A DNA stretch of 64,000 bases from Saccharina japonica (Eukaryota > Sar > Phaeophyceae > Laminariales > Laminariaceae). Below the pieces are notes generated by a model. That model saw only the letters and a list, made by a program, of their open reading frames with translations, had not been told where the DNA came from and did no database searches. Of the stretch, positions 45,617-56,653 are shown piece by piece (position 1 is the first letter of the stretch; every line of letters starts with the position of its first letter). Where the stretch lies: positions 198,431 through 262,430 of the forward strand of contig MEHQ01003123.1 in assembly GCA_008828725.1 (NCBI GenBank). The letters run 5' to 3'. Made by a program: the position numbers and the translations under genes.

Positions 45617-48600
45617 TCACTCCTGCTCCTCCTGGCCTCCTGGCGACCCTGCAATTAGTGTTTGAACCCAGATACTCTCTTCGAGACGACTATCTGTCCG
45701 TGTGGTAATCGAGACTATCTGCGAGAGGCGCTCCTTGCAGACCCTCTTTCTAGCGCGGGACCCCGCACCCCTTCCCACCACTATCCTTGCCGCCAGCTGG
45801 TCGATGAAGCTAATACCTTCTCCTCCAAGGCGTTCAAAGATTTCCACCGCAAAAATGTGGCTCCGCTCATCGAAGGACACGTGTCCCGGACGAGCGCAAT
45901 GTTGCCCCTTACGCAGCTCGGAGGAAGAGGCAGTCGATCTATCATCGCAACAGGGGTACGCTGCCGCCACATACTCCTTGACTTAAATAATGTTCCCTCC
46001 CATGTCCACGAACTCTAAAGCGGGTATGGCTTGGAGCGAGTTCGTTCGTCACGCTCCTAGGCAGGTGCTACATAGCTCCTTCTCCTGCGGACTCCTGTAG
46101 CAAGCCTTGGCGAAGGCTCTTGTTTTTTCCTGCCATAGAGGAACGCTCAGTCTCGGCGGGCATGCCGTTCGTGGCAGTTGTTCCAGAGAAGCTGTGTGCG
46201 CGGTGTGACAGACCCGGTCGACCATCTTACCCATTTTGTGTTGGGTTCCGGGAGTCAGTAGTGACCGCTTCGTTCGCCGCAGGCATGTTGACTCCTGGTG
46301 GCCTTGGGCCGGCATCCTCTTCTGTGCCGGGACCCCACTCCAGCCAGTTTTCAGAGACGATACCAGCCGTATATTCCCGTATGTGTCTCCGATAACTCCC
46401 AGACTTCTGCCGATCTGGGCAGTGACGCTCAAAGGAACCCCCTCCTCGCTCGGGGTTCCAACGGGCCGGGAAGGTCCGCCACAACCTCGGGTATCATTCG
46501 AAACCTGCTCCCAGTAGTAGCGGAAATTGTTCTTGTTTTTTCGACGGCAACCCTAACCCTCCGTCCCCTTAGAAATGCGTGCTTGGACTTGCTGGCGGGC
46601 TGCAATGCCAGCCGATCACCCGGACGCCCCTCCTTGAAGAGTGATTGCGCTTCGACAGCTCCCATGAGCTCGAGGATTGCTCGTGGATGCCCGCACTGCG
46701 CCCCGTTTCCTGCCTTCCTACATTTTTCAACGGACAAACCCGAATCCAAGACACGCCCAAGGCAGATTGTCCTCCTCCCGAGGGAATTTACGCCGATAAA
46801 GGCTGCCGCTTGTGTTTCCGGCATGTCAGCGGAGCAGCGTGCGAGGTGGTCCATGATTCTGTCTCTCACTACCCACACCTCGCGACCAAGGGTGTACTTC
46901 TCGGTGCCGATCGGGGTGCTACCACCGCCACCCCTCCGTCGTCAGCGATGCGGACGTCGACGCCTTGCCGGGGTTAACTGTCCTCCCCCGTCGGGACGCC
47001 CTCGTTCAGGGTCAGCACCACGGCTTTGGCGGGGTTGGCTACGATGTCCGTGTCGCCTGTGAGCTTGTGCCGGGGAAAGCATTTGCTCTGTCCGTGTTGG
47101 TCGTGGACGCCATAAGGCCGGGAGATACACCATCCATGTATGCAAATGCTTCTACCCCTCTTCCCTCGAACTTCTCTCGGGAACGCTTCAGCTCCGTTTG
47201 CAATGCCAGGGAAAACATCGCAGGCCCCCTATGGCCCCCCTGCTGACCCCTACTGGCGCAAGGAATCGTCCGGGTCGCCCCGATGTCCATCACAAATGTC
47301 ACTTCCGCTGGTCTCGCACCACATAGTACTTGGCCACAAACGGCGTGAGCGCTGGCACACAGTTGGTCACACCCGCAAGCACATCCATCTTGAAAACTGA
47401 GGTGAAGGCGTTGAAGGAGTAGGTGAGAACGAGCCCGTTACCTGTGTTATGCACTGTAAGTGCCTTCAAACCCCACGTGCCCCGCCCCTCGGGACACCGC
47501 GACCCCAAACGGTCTCGCCTCGCGATTGGCCTTCTCCAGGTACGTGGAAAATGTCGCCTAGCCCTAGCGATATTTACCCGCCTTCATACCATGCCAACAC
47601 AAACCGGCTGACACATTTACACTTTCCCCAATCACGGTAAGGCTGGGCTACAAGTAAATCTGCCATAATTCCTGTTGGAAAGCGTCCGACACGTCGACGA
47701 TGACCCCCCAACCCTTCATCAGTCATGCCCCGGACAAGTTCCTCCCTTTCGATGTCCGTGTGGATGATGCACTGGAGGTGCTTGAATCGTCGACCAGTAT
47801 TTCGGGGGTCGATAGAGCGCTGCGGGGGCTGATGGTATCGAAGAACACCTGGAAAACGTACTCCTCGTCCGGGCGCCAAGGGACAACACTTCCGTCGACT
47901 AATTGGTTAGGGCTCGCCAACAATGTGGTAGTTGCGATCGTGGAAACGGCGGGGTGGTCTTCGTGCGAGAATTTAGCCACCAGTGGGGTCCACATCTCCT
48001 CGTGTCCTGGCGCGCATGACTCTGCTTGAAGGGCGCGTGCTGCGGTTTTCACCCCTCCTGCCCGACGACACGCCGACGAACAATCAATAGTCGCCTCCTC
48101 CGAAGTTTGTTGGGGGGCATGCCGCTGCCCTGGTGTTCCCTCGTTTTGTGTACGACATCAGTCAAGGGGGAAGGAGGACTATGACGCCACTCTCCGCCAA
48201 CACGAATCTTGCTGCGACCGTCCGGCGAGTGCATCAGGGCCGGAAGGACGTACTACCGCTAATCGGCGTCGTCAAGTACCCCTTCGGCCGATGCTCTCCC
48301 GAGGCGGGATTAAATATGTCAAGCACGTGCACGCTCAAGCACCTGTGTGCACTTGCCGACTGCAGCTGCTCCTTTTTTCCTGGCGCGACCGTTGCTGTAG
48401 ATCATTCCGCGAAATATCATCGAGTGGTAGTCCCAGAATCAAGCTGTTATAGTCCCACCTATTCCATAGCCCCCGGCTGCGTAGGTCTGAATATCTTGTG
48501 ATCCCTCCTCCCATTCGTTCGGCCCGGCTGTAAAGATCCGGGCCCGCTTGGAATGCTGCCTCCAAATGCGTCCTGTATCACGCGCCGGTCTCCGCAGTGG

Positions 48601-48999
48601 ACTTGTGGACAGCGGAGTGGTGCCAGAGCTGCGCTTTACAACGTGCGTGGAGCACGTGCCATCCTTGCCCACAAGGAAGACGTACCGCCCGGTACCTGTG
48701 CTGGAGCGTCATACCTTGCATACCACGTGTCCCCGGGTATCGGCCAGAAAGGCACCGGGGGGGGTCCCAATCTCTGCCCCCTCCCCCCCGGCGCCATACG
48801 GGACCCTCCTTCTGGTACCGCACCTTTCGAAAACGTGATTCCACGGCCGCTCCTTGCGGCTCCTCTATTCACGTATTTGGCTCCCCGCTTCTTCCTCTCG
48901 CTCCAATCCGCCGATTCGTAGCCCGCCGGGTTCCGCTGCTCCGTCTCTCGCGCTTCCTTCATCTTCTCACGTAGGGTATGTCTCTTTATCACCCCCCCC

Positions 49000-49522
49000 T
49001 AACGAATATATTTATAGGTTGGGTTGGCGTCGGTTGGCAACGACGCTGTAAAACACGCCACTCGCTGCGTGAGCTAGACAACCAGGGTGCCGTGTTTTTT
49101 TGTTATTTGTTTTTGGCGGTCACCAAAGCTGGCGGTCGAGTAGATCATTTGTGCGGGGTGGAGAACCTTTGTTCCGCACAAGGGGAATGGTCGTATCACG
49201 TAGTGTTAATATGGTAAGGCGTCCGCGAGGCAGTTACATAGTAAAACCCATTGCTGTCTCCGGAAGTGGCCACACCAGAAATTAAATTAACTCATTGAAG
49301 CTGTCGTCCATATGCAAGTCCGCCTCAGAGGCGGTTCTTAGCAGGATGCAGCTCACCCTCCATGCGACTCGCCCAATACCTCACGGCGTTTCGCGCTTGG
49401 TGCAAGCAATGTCTGCCTGGTTGGTGAAAACCCAACGCGCTCCGTCCCGGCATTGTAGGGATGCGAGGGTCTATGGTCATACGACTACGGCCATGCATGA
49501 AAATGATTACCCCCCCCCCCCC
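49000..49522 (+). mobile_element. SINE-like family A unit, tandem copy 1
   Basis: Starts after a C-run with TAACGAATATATTTATAGG, passes through TGTAAAACACGCCACTCGCT (whose complement resembles a tRNA anticodon and D-arm), a GGCGGTCACCAAAGCTGGCG block, GGAAGTGGCCACACCAG, GCAAGCAATGTCT and GGTCTATGGTCATACGACTA, and ends in a 13-base C-run. It encodes no protein and sits inside the reverse-transcriptase fossil. Confidence 0.85.
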
Positions 49523-50051
49523 TAACGAATATATTTATAGGTTGGGTTGGCGTCGGTTGGCAACGACGCTGTAAAACACGCCACTCGCTGCGTGAGCTAG
49601 ACAACCAGGGTGCCGTGTTTTTTTGTTATTTTTTTTGGCGGTCACCAAAGCTGGCGGTCGAGTAGATCATTTGTGCGGGGTGGAGACCCTTTGCTCCGCA
49701 CAAGGGGAATGGTCGTACCACGTAGTGTTAATATGGTAAGGCGTCCGCGAGGCAGTTACATAGTAAAACCCATTGCTGTCTCCGGAAGTGGCCACACCAG
49801 AAATTAAATTAACTCATTGAAGCTGTCGTCCATATGCAAGTCCGCCTCAGAGGCGGTTCTTAGCAGGATGCAGCTCACCCTCCATGCGACTCGCCCAATA
49901 CCTCACGGCGCTTCGCGCTTGGTGCAAGCAATGTCTTCCTGGTTGGTGAAAACCCAACGTGCTCCGTCCCGGCATTGTAGGGACGCGAGGGTCTATGGTC
50001 ATACGACTACGGCCGTGCGCGATATGAGTACACACCCCCCCCCCCCCCCCC
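49523..50051 (+). mobile_element. SINE-like family A unit, tandem copy 2
   Basis: Head-to-tail repeat of the preceding unit (period 523 bp) with few differences. It ends ATGAGTACACA and a C-run of about 17. The near identity shows that the tandem duplication is recent relative to the host element. Confidence 0.85.
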
Positions 50052-51275
50052 GGCCCGCGAGCGAGAGCGGTGCGTTTCCTCTTGACCTAGGGCTTCACCT
50101 CCGGCTCGAACCGGGTCTTCTCTCGATGCTGACTGCTCGTGACCCATCCCAGATCCTCCCGATTGGCCTCTACCCCTTGCGACCAATCCTCCCCCTCCCT
50201 CGCTGTTATATATAGGTTCTGCCGCCCCCGGGTGTTCCAGAGGTGACAGTGGGCCTTGTCTGGGGGGATGATGGTTATCTCACTGACGGGGCATCCCCGT
50301 TCCCAGCTGTCAGGTGGCTCTCTGTGGCATCTGGAACCGTGCCCCTCTGCCAAAGCTGCTCCCATGTCGACGGGTCTCTCTCCAGCGCCGCGCCCGTTCC
50401 CTCGGGCGGAGCCGCCATCGCCGCCGGAAAACGAGGCAGTGCGTCACCTTCTTCCGACGTACGTTGAACCCCCGAGGGCCAATTTTGTCTGGCGACCCTC
50501 GTACACTGCTCTGAGGCCCGCCATGTATTCCGGAATTAGACCTAACAAACTCGATTGGTAGTTGAAGAAACATGTCCTGTGATTAGATCCCGAACGCGAT
50601 GAATAGCACATGGTAGTGAGCCGACAGCTTCTTCCCATTCCGTCGGGCCGAGAAACTCATGGCAAGCACCCTGGGATAGACCCAGAGCGTGGCTGCACAG
50701 GGAGTGCAGGAGAAATGAGGATGTTAGGCTCCCGCTAAGGGCACGCACCATGAACTCGAACCAGTGGTAAACGCCAGATATCGCGTAACTGGCAGGCCAC
50801 GGTCCAGGGGCGCCCCGCTGAAGGAGGCCGGCGAATTTTAGAGCACCTCTCATCGCCGACCACTTCTACCTCAAATCCATCATGAGCAACCTTCGAGCCA
50901 GCTCTGCCCATTGGGAAGGCCGGCTTCCCACCGGCCACTTCGAGCAGCACGCGAGGCAGGGCTTCGGGTCAACATACCTACTCGCGAGGCGATTCACACG
51001 CTCCAGCATGCAGCGGGCAGACTTCAACTCCCCGTAGATACACGGAATCGATACATACCCGTACGTGGATGTTCCCCGGCTCGCCAGCAGAGTCGTTTAC
51101 AGTCAGAACGCAGCAGGTACACGAAACTTCGGCGTCCTCCTTTCTTTCGCTTTGTGCATGCCGACTTCCTTCGCCTGAGTTTCCGACTTCCTCCACACCC
51201 GATACACTGGTCACCGAAGTGTCTCCAAGCGTCGCTGTTCAGTGGCACCCCACTCGGTAGCGCAGTCAAACCCAC

Positions 51276-51864
51276 TGTAACAGTACTGGTGTGGCTTCCT
51301 ATGCATGTTTGTTTTACTAATGTACTGCTGCTCCTGTTGCATACTGCTTTTTATTTTCCCACCGCCGCTGCCGCTTGCTCTCCATCGTATTTCACCGTCG
51401 ACCAAACAATAGCATAACAAACACCTGTCAGTGCTACTCTTGTACCATGGACCATGGTAAGTCTCTGCGCTTATTGTTAACTTGTGCAGCATGTCAACAT
51501 GCCCACATTGCACGCAACCTCTGGTCTTGATGTTTCCGTGGTATGGTTGCTGCTGCCTCCGAAACTAAATTGTATTGAACGTGAACGCGAACGTGGCCAG
51601 TCCACACAGCTGGACCTTGCTGTGGTGTTGTAATGTCCGTGTAGTGCGTACCAGGTGGAACGCACCTCGTTTATACGGCAAGGTCGCACTGCACGCGAAC
51701 AAGGTCTTGCCATGGTGTATAGTCACTGGCTGTCTATTTCAACACAATCCATGATGCGTGTCAATACCTCCGCAAAACAGGGGTAATTTTCTTGTGACGT
51801 CGTGATACCGTATATCCTTCGTATTTTCAATTTGGCCACATGAAATGTAGCTTGATCATATTCG
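51276..51864. other. No gene recognised
   Basis: Short frames only. The boundary with the reverse-transcriptase fossil is not defined. Confidence 0.35.
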
Positions 51865-52025
51865 CCCCCCCACCCTTCATACGACTCGTCGAACACCTAA
51901 CAGTGCTTGGCACTTGGTGCTAGCAATGTCTTCCTGGTCGGCGAAAACCCGACATGCTCCGTCCCGGCATTGTAGGGATGCGAGGGTCTATGGTCATACG
52001 ATTACGGCCATGCATGAATATCGAG
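51865..52025 (+). repeat. Fragment of a family A unit
   Basis: Matches the last third of the unit (TTGGTGCTAGCAATGTCTTC, CGTCCCGGCATTGTAGGGAT, GTCTATGGTCATACGATTAC), more diverged than other copies. Confidence 0.75.
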
Positions 52026-52029
52026 CACA

Positions 52030-52345
52030 CACACCCCACCACCACGTATACAATGTGGTGCATTGGCACTGCGTCGAAAGTTACCATGGTTTTCGCTGAG
52101 TGATTGGGTAAGCGCTTGACCAAGACTGGAGAATATCAGCATGTCTGCGCGCCGTTGTTCCGGCGCAGTTACATGTGCGTGCCTAGATTTTGAGGACGCC
52201 CTAGCTGTGCTGGATAAATGATCAATCCGTGAAGCCAATTCCAGGTCGATCGTGATACCCATGATTGAATAGTCGGGGGTATAGACTGCAGACATGAGCT
52301 CCTTGTCCCGACCATCGCTATGACTACACGCGTAGTCTTTATCGC
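52030..52345 (-). CDS. Coding-like minus-strand stretch, unknown
   Basis: Minus-strand text includes DKELMSAVYTPDYSIMGITI, DLELASRIDHLSSTARASS and ADMLIFSSLGQALTQSLSEN, followed by a donor-like CATG|GTAACT. No family is recognised and no start is visible. Another minus frame (52436-52891) and a shorter one (52713-52964) upstream also look protein-like, so a decayed multi-part gene or mobile element could lie here. Confidence 0.3.
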
Positions 52346-52736
52346 AATTTGTTGGGCCGTGTTGAAGCCGCATCGGTGCCAACACAAAGTTGTAAATTCC
52401 TTAAACGCATCTAATGCTGGCCGTCACACCCCTTATTATGTACCAGTATCGTATAGCATATACGAGCATTGGTGGACTGGCAGTACTGTAGAGCCCCAGA
52501 GGGACAAACCAGGCCGATCATCACCACAGCAGTAGTGCAGACTACACTGCAAGTGCTCCTCTAATATCGCCAGGCTGCATTTCACCGAACCAACCACGAT
52601 CCTTGTTTCCTCAATTTTTTCATTTACAGAGAATCTATGCCTCTGTTGGTGGCCAAACAAGCGGAGGGAAGACGCGGAAACCGCGGTAACGGGTGAAAGG
52701 CGATGAAGGGGCTCAAGTCGAGATGTCCATATCACT

Positions 52737-53066
52737 ATGGACGAGAGGGTCGACTCCACGCGGAAGGGACACGCGACTACGATCATGACTCCGGAACAAT
52801 ATCCCGACAGCCACATCCACGAGCTCATGCGACAGCACAACCTCCTGGCCGAGTCGTGGGAGCAAATCACTGACAAGCTCTTCACGGACATCGTTCATCA
52901 AGGTCAAACGAGGGAGTCCCCGAGCGTCAAGCAGATGACCTGGAAGGGGCCAGCCTTTGACCATACGAACACTCAGTCCCTACGATGCCACCTTTACCTG
53001 GACGAGCCGTCACGGAGCAAGACGGGAGGGGGTGGCACGATCACAATGGAAACAGCAGTATCATAG
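52737..53066 (+). CDS. Hypothetical 109-residue open frame
   Basis: Starts MDERVDSTRKGHATTIMTPE and continues QYPDSHIHELMRQHNLLAES then WEQITDKLFTDIV. The first 75 residues look like a soluble helical protein; the tail (GGGGTITMETAVS) does not. The opposite strand is open over the same bases with plausible text, so the strand is uncertain. No family is recognised. Confidence 0.25.
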   Translation: MDERVDSTRKGHATTIMTPEQYPDSHIHELMRQHNLLAESWEQITDKLFTDIVHQGQTRESPSVKQMTWKGPAFDHTNTQSLRCHLYLDEPSRSKTGGGGTITMETAVS

Positions 53067-53069
53067 TGA

Positions 53070-54068
53070 TCCCAGCTCTATTTTCTGCCACACCGGCGGC
53101 ATGGCAGGGCATTGAAAAAGCGGCTGCGCCGTACGCGCCAACGTTCACGTGAAAAGCAGCAAACTCGCTGGACAAAATAATATTGGACCATCAGAGGGTG
53201 GCCCTGGGCAGAAGCGGTGCACTGTGCACAAAACGACCACGCACACCGACGCTGAGTGCTGCGTGCAAATATCACAGCACTCACAGACGGGAAGTGCGTG
53301 CACGGTGTCTGTTGTGAGCGCCCGAACCCGCTCCGGTGACACCAAAATGAAGCCGGTGACTTTATTTCAATAACACATTTAACACGACGACGGCTTCGAC
53401 GGGGGCTTCCTATGTCAACTCATGAAACACGATAGGGGCCGTCGGGCATGGCTGCAATCAGGGGCTAGGTCAACTCTGGGTCACCGGGTAGACGCTTCGC
53501 ATCATCGCTGCAAACGCTTTCGCTTGCGATTGCCGGAAATAAACTTTTCGCTACCACGCTGTGTGATGGGACGGCCGGAGCTTCCAGAATCGCCGCCACA
53601 GCAACGTGGGGTCGCCGGAGAGGCGTACGTCATGACCGGGCCACAGTATATGATCTTAGGATGACCGTGAGAGAGGGTCTTCTGGGGTTGCAGCAAGATC
53701 ATTGATCGGTTGGGACTGCCGGAACATCGCTCCTGGGGCCGCTGAACACCATCGTTTAGATCTGCGGGGTCGACGTTTCTGGGAGTCCTATTAATGTAAC
53801 ATTTTGCAGACGTGAGTTTAGTAGAACAAATTATGGCCGCTTACTAACAAAAATCTGTCTTGAGTTCACCTACCCTTTGGGCCCTACAGCGCTGGTGATA
53901 CTGCGACAGATAAAAGGTGCCCGCAGTTTTCTGATTGGATGACGACGATTTCTTTGTGTTTCAGATAAGCAGAGCTATCTGTTCGAAAGGTACATTTTCA
54001 GAGGCAAAACCCTACGCCCCATATCGAGGTCGTGTTTAACGTACGGAGCGACTTGGTACCGAGTATTT
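53070..54068. other. No supported gene
   Basis: Mirror frames at 53422-53702 on both strands are open but unmatched. The GCCCGCAGTTTTCTGATTGG word at about 53918 also occurs near 14078. Confidence 0.35.
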
Positions 54069-54374
54069 TTGTATGGTATATGTTTGGTGAACCTCGTGCA
54101 GGTTCCCAGACCTGTGTGTTACATGTTTTGGTCTGTTAGAATGCTCGTCAGTGCTTCAAATCTGTCACTGCATTCATATGATATGCGTTACGTTGCCAAG
54201 GTATGCGTGGTAGTGGTTGCGATAGCTGTAGAAGGGGTTGGCACCCTCGTTATCGAAGCAGGAACGGTCGATGATGCTGCAACGCCTCAACAGAGAAGAG
54301 AAACGTTTTGCTCCATGGAAACAGAGTCACAACACGTAAATAAATATGCAGAAGAGTATAGACAAGTTCACTGA
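54069..54374 (+). CDS. Hypothetical 101-residue frame with one hydrophobic segment
   Basis: Starts MYGICLVNLVQVPRPVCYMF, has a hydrophobic stretch (VAKVCVVVVAIAVEGVGTLV, residues about 40-60), and a polar end (TPQQRRETFCSMETES). No family match and no regulatory context. It may be chance. Confidence 0.18.
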   Translation: MYGICLVNLVQVPRPVCYMFWSVRMLVSASNLSLHSYDMRYVAKVCVVVVAIAVEGVGTLVIEAGTVDDAATPQQRRETFCSMETESQHVNKYAEEYRQVH

Positions 54375-54609
54375 CCCAATAGCGTGAGCTGGAACTTTCG
54401 ATAAACACAGTGGAATAGCTTAGATAATTGCAGGAAGTATCAAGCAAGGGTGCATCCGAACGAAGTATAGTTGAATAGCAATTTGAAAATATCGCCTCCA
54501 CTAAGGGGTCGTATTACGTTGACAGCAGTAATAAATAGTGTTATGGTACTGCTGGTATGATGTGGAAACGTTTGGTAAATACCTTAGTATCAGGTATAAG
54601 AACCGTATT

Positions 54610-54840
54610 GGTAGTACTTGGGAGGCGTATCTTATGTGGGAACCAGGGATGGTTCCCAGATGGCCTTTGGCCATCTCGCCTGCCTTTTCAGTCTTCATGG
54701 TGGGAAAGGAATAAAGCTGCTCTTCTTCTATCTCTAAGCAAACAACACACGTGAGTACCAACGAGTACCCGTTATATAGGCTGACCTGGCTAGGGATACT
54801 CTGTGTCCTTACCCTAACCTCCTCACAATAGCCTACCAAG
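54610..54840 (+). repeat. Possible terminal-repeat remnant
   Basis: GGAACCAGGGATGGTTCCCA and GATGGCCTTTGGCCATC hairpins are followed by AATAAAGCTGCTCTTCTTC and GGGATACTCTGTGTCCTTAC. The last two resemble blocks at 20240-20450. This might be an LTR-type end; no partner or coding part is seen. Confidence 0.3.
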
Positions 54841-56493
54841 TCGATAACCGCTAACAGATTACTGGCGAGCGAGGGGCACTTGCTTTCGCGTTTGCTTTCT
54901 GTTTCAAGGTCTCTGTGTTGTGGTTGTGCTTTGTTCGTGCAGCCACAAACGTTCTCCTCTCAAATTATCTCTCCACCAGGGGAATCAACACAACTGGCCT
55001 TGAAGCGCCCTCATTGTCATCATCTCTCCAGAGCTGAAGCTCATTCAACCAATTGATCACCCCGGCTAACAGTGCTTGCCTCTTGATGATTAACTGGTGT
55101 CACTCAGCAGCCGCACCACACGCCTCACAAATGAGACCCCGCTGGCAGGTGCTCCCAAATAAGATCAGTTGCGATATGTCTGAAAAACGAGTTCGAAACG
55201 GCTGTCGATGCTTGCAACAAGGGCTTGAGGATACAAAAGTGGTTTGTCATCTACCGCCTGCCGACAACGCACTCGGTATCACGAGGACAATAAATGCGGG
55301 TTCTTGAAATGCGTTCGGAGTTCTTCATGCAAACCCTGCCGTATCTACGTAATATTCCAATCATTACTTAAGCCAATTAGCGTACACTGCGTATGGTATG
55401 CGCGAAGGGATAACGGATAGAAGATGGTCGTTAGCGCAGCGTCAGCATGTGCTTGCGGACGTTGCCAACGGGTCGGTTAGTACAAGATTGGCGATTTGGT
55501 GCCTTCTACAGGTTAAATACGGCCGTTGTCTGAGCCGTGCGGTATATTCCCCTCCAATCAAAGTCTTCGACGCATGTACTATCCCTTGATCGAATAAAAG
55601 CATACTCCGTACGTAGTACTGCTCGGTTGTGTGATGATACGAATGGGGAACTGCTTTATCTATGGCCAGTTTTGAAGTTTAGAGCCTGGTGCCGTGGGGA
55701 AGAAGCGCGTGGGGGCAGAGCGGAGGGAAAGGGGACAGAGTTCGGCTGTTGCTATTGCTTCCTTGTGGAGAGTTGTTAGATATTTTGCAAGAAAAAGTAA
55801 AAACGTGGTAGGATGGTTGCATTTTTGAAGGAATACGAAGTTTAGGTCTTTCGTTGTCTAGGCGCTTTACCACTTGAAGTACGAATCAGCCAAAAACAAA
55901 CGCTCGCGAGAATAATGCGATCGACCGTGCCGTCATGCTCTATCTCCGGATGGCAAGCCTCTCCGTAGGCAACCACGCTCCTCAGCGTTTTGGAGAAGGG
56001 GAGAAATGAACAAAAACGCGGCGTCGGGAAACCTTTCAGGAGGAGTGCATATATCGTCGCCTCTGTTCTTTTGCTTCCTCATTGACACCGCGACCTCCCA
56101 AAAACCGATACCCTTCTCCAAAAATAGTGTACCCGCGCGTTGGGTGCGGAGAGGGTATCAACTCAGCGTCACCCCACCCACCCCCCCCCGTGCAATTTCA
56201 GACCAGCCATGGATGCCGATATGCCTACCGACGGAATGACCGGGCGTCGTCCTCGCTCCACACTGCGATCAGCTTATGAACAGAAAAAAAAGTAAAAGGC
56301 GGGTGCAATGCTTCTTCGCCAAAAAAAACGACGCCGTGGCCAAATAAACAAGAGGCACCACAGACTATACGCTACGTGGTTCCGTCATATTCTACTCTTG
56401 CCTTTTGACACCCCGCACCTTTGGGCCGCCATCCACACTATAAACGTTCCCCTTACGGTCCTGTAAACACACCACCCCCCACTGCTGTTGAGG
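54841..56493. other. No gene recognised
   Basis: Only short frames. This is the downstream flank of the SDR gene; no clear polyadenylation signal stands out. Confidence 0.35.
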
Positions 56494-56653
56494 TTAGGTC
56501 ATCCATCCGTTGGCTGTGAAGCCGCCGTCCACCGATATGACCTGCGACGTGATGTAGCCGGCACCTTTCATGCACAGGAACGCCACCAAGCCGCTCACTT
56601 CGTCCGCATCCGCCCATCGGCCCATGGGCGTCCGCTGCTTGATCTCCTCAACC
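56494..56653 (-). CDS. SDR gene, last exon
   Basis: After TTTCCCCAG, one base completes Lys, then [40 protein letters not shown] and [12 protein letters not shown] precede TAA at 56494. This is the standard SDR C-terminal region that shapes the substrate pocket. Confidence 0.93.

Larger units (their letters stand above)
45617..51275 (-). mobile_element. Broken reverse-transcriptase retroelement (fossil)
   Basis: The clear part, 48060 down to 45617, carries in order a conserved N-terminal region, a reverse-transcriptase palm, a thumb-side region, and a C-terminal region with ARPGHVSFDERSH and EGISFIDQLAARIV. I recognise the family from these phrases as a domesticated-looking or LINE-like (non-LTR) reverse transcriptase common in stramenopile-type genomes, but class assignment is uncertain. 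Upstream text at 50530-50087 also looks like part of it, with SINE-like units inserted between. The outer limit near 51275 is a guess. It is broken, with at least half a dozen breaks, and is clearly old. Confidence 0.65.

Noticed and set aside
46298-47062. A 254-residue plus-strand frame, the longest single frame in the region
   Set aside because: It is antisense to recognisable reverse-transcriptase text on the minus strand, so it is a shadow.
49990-50015. GTCTATGGTCATACGACTA at the end of family A, resembling the start of 5S rRNA
   Set aside because: The likeness covers only about 15 bases and is followed at once by the C-run. The rest of 5S rRNA is absent.
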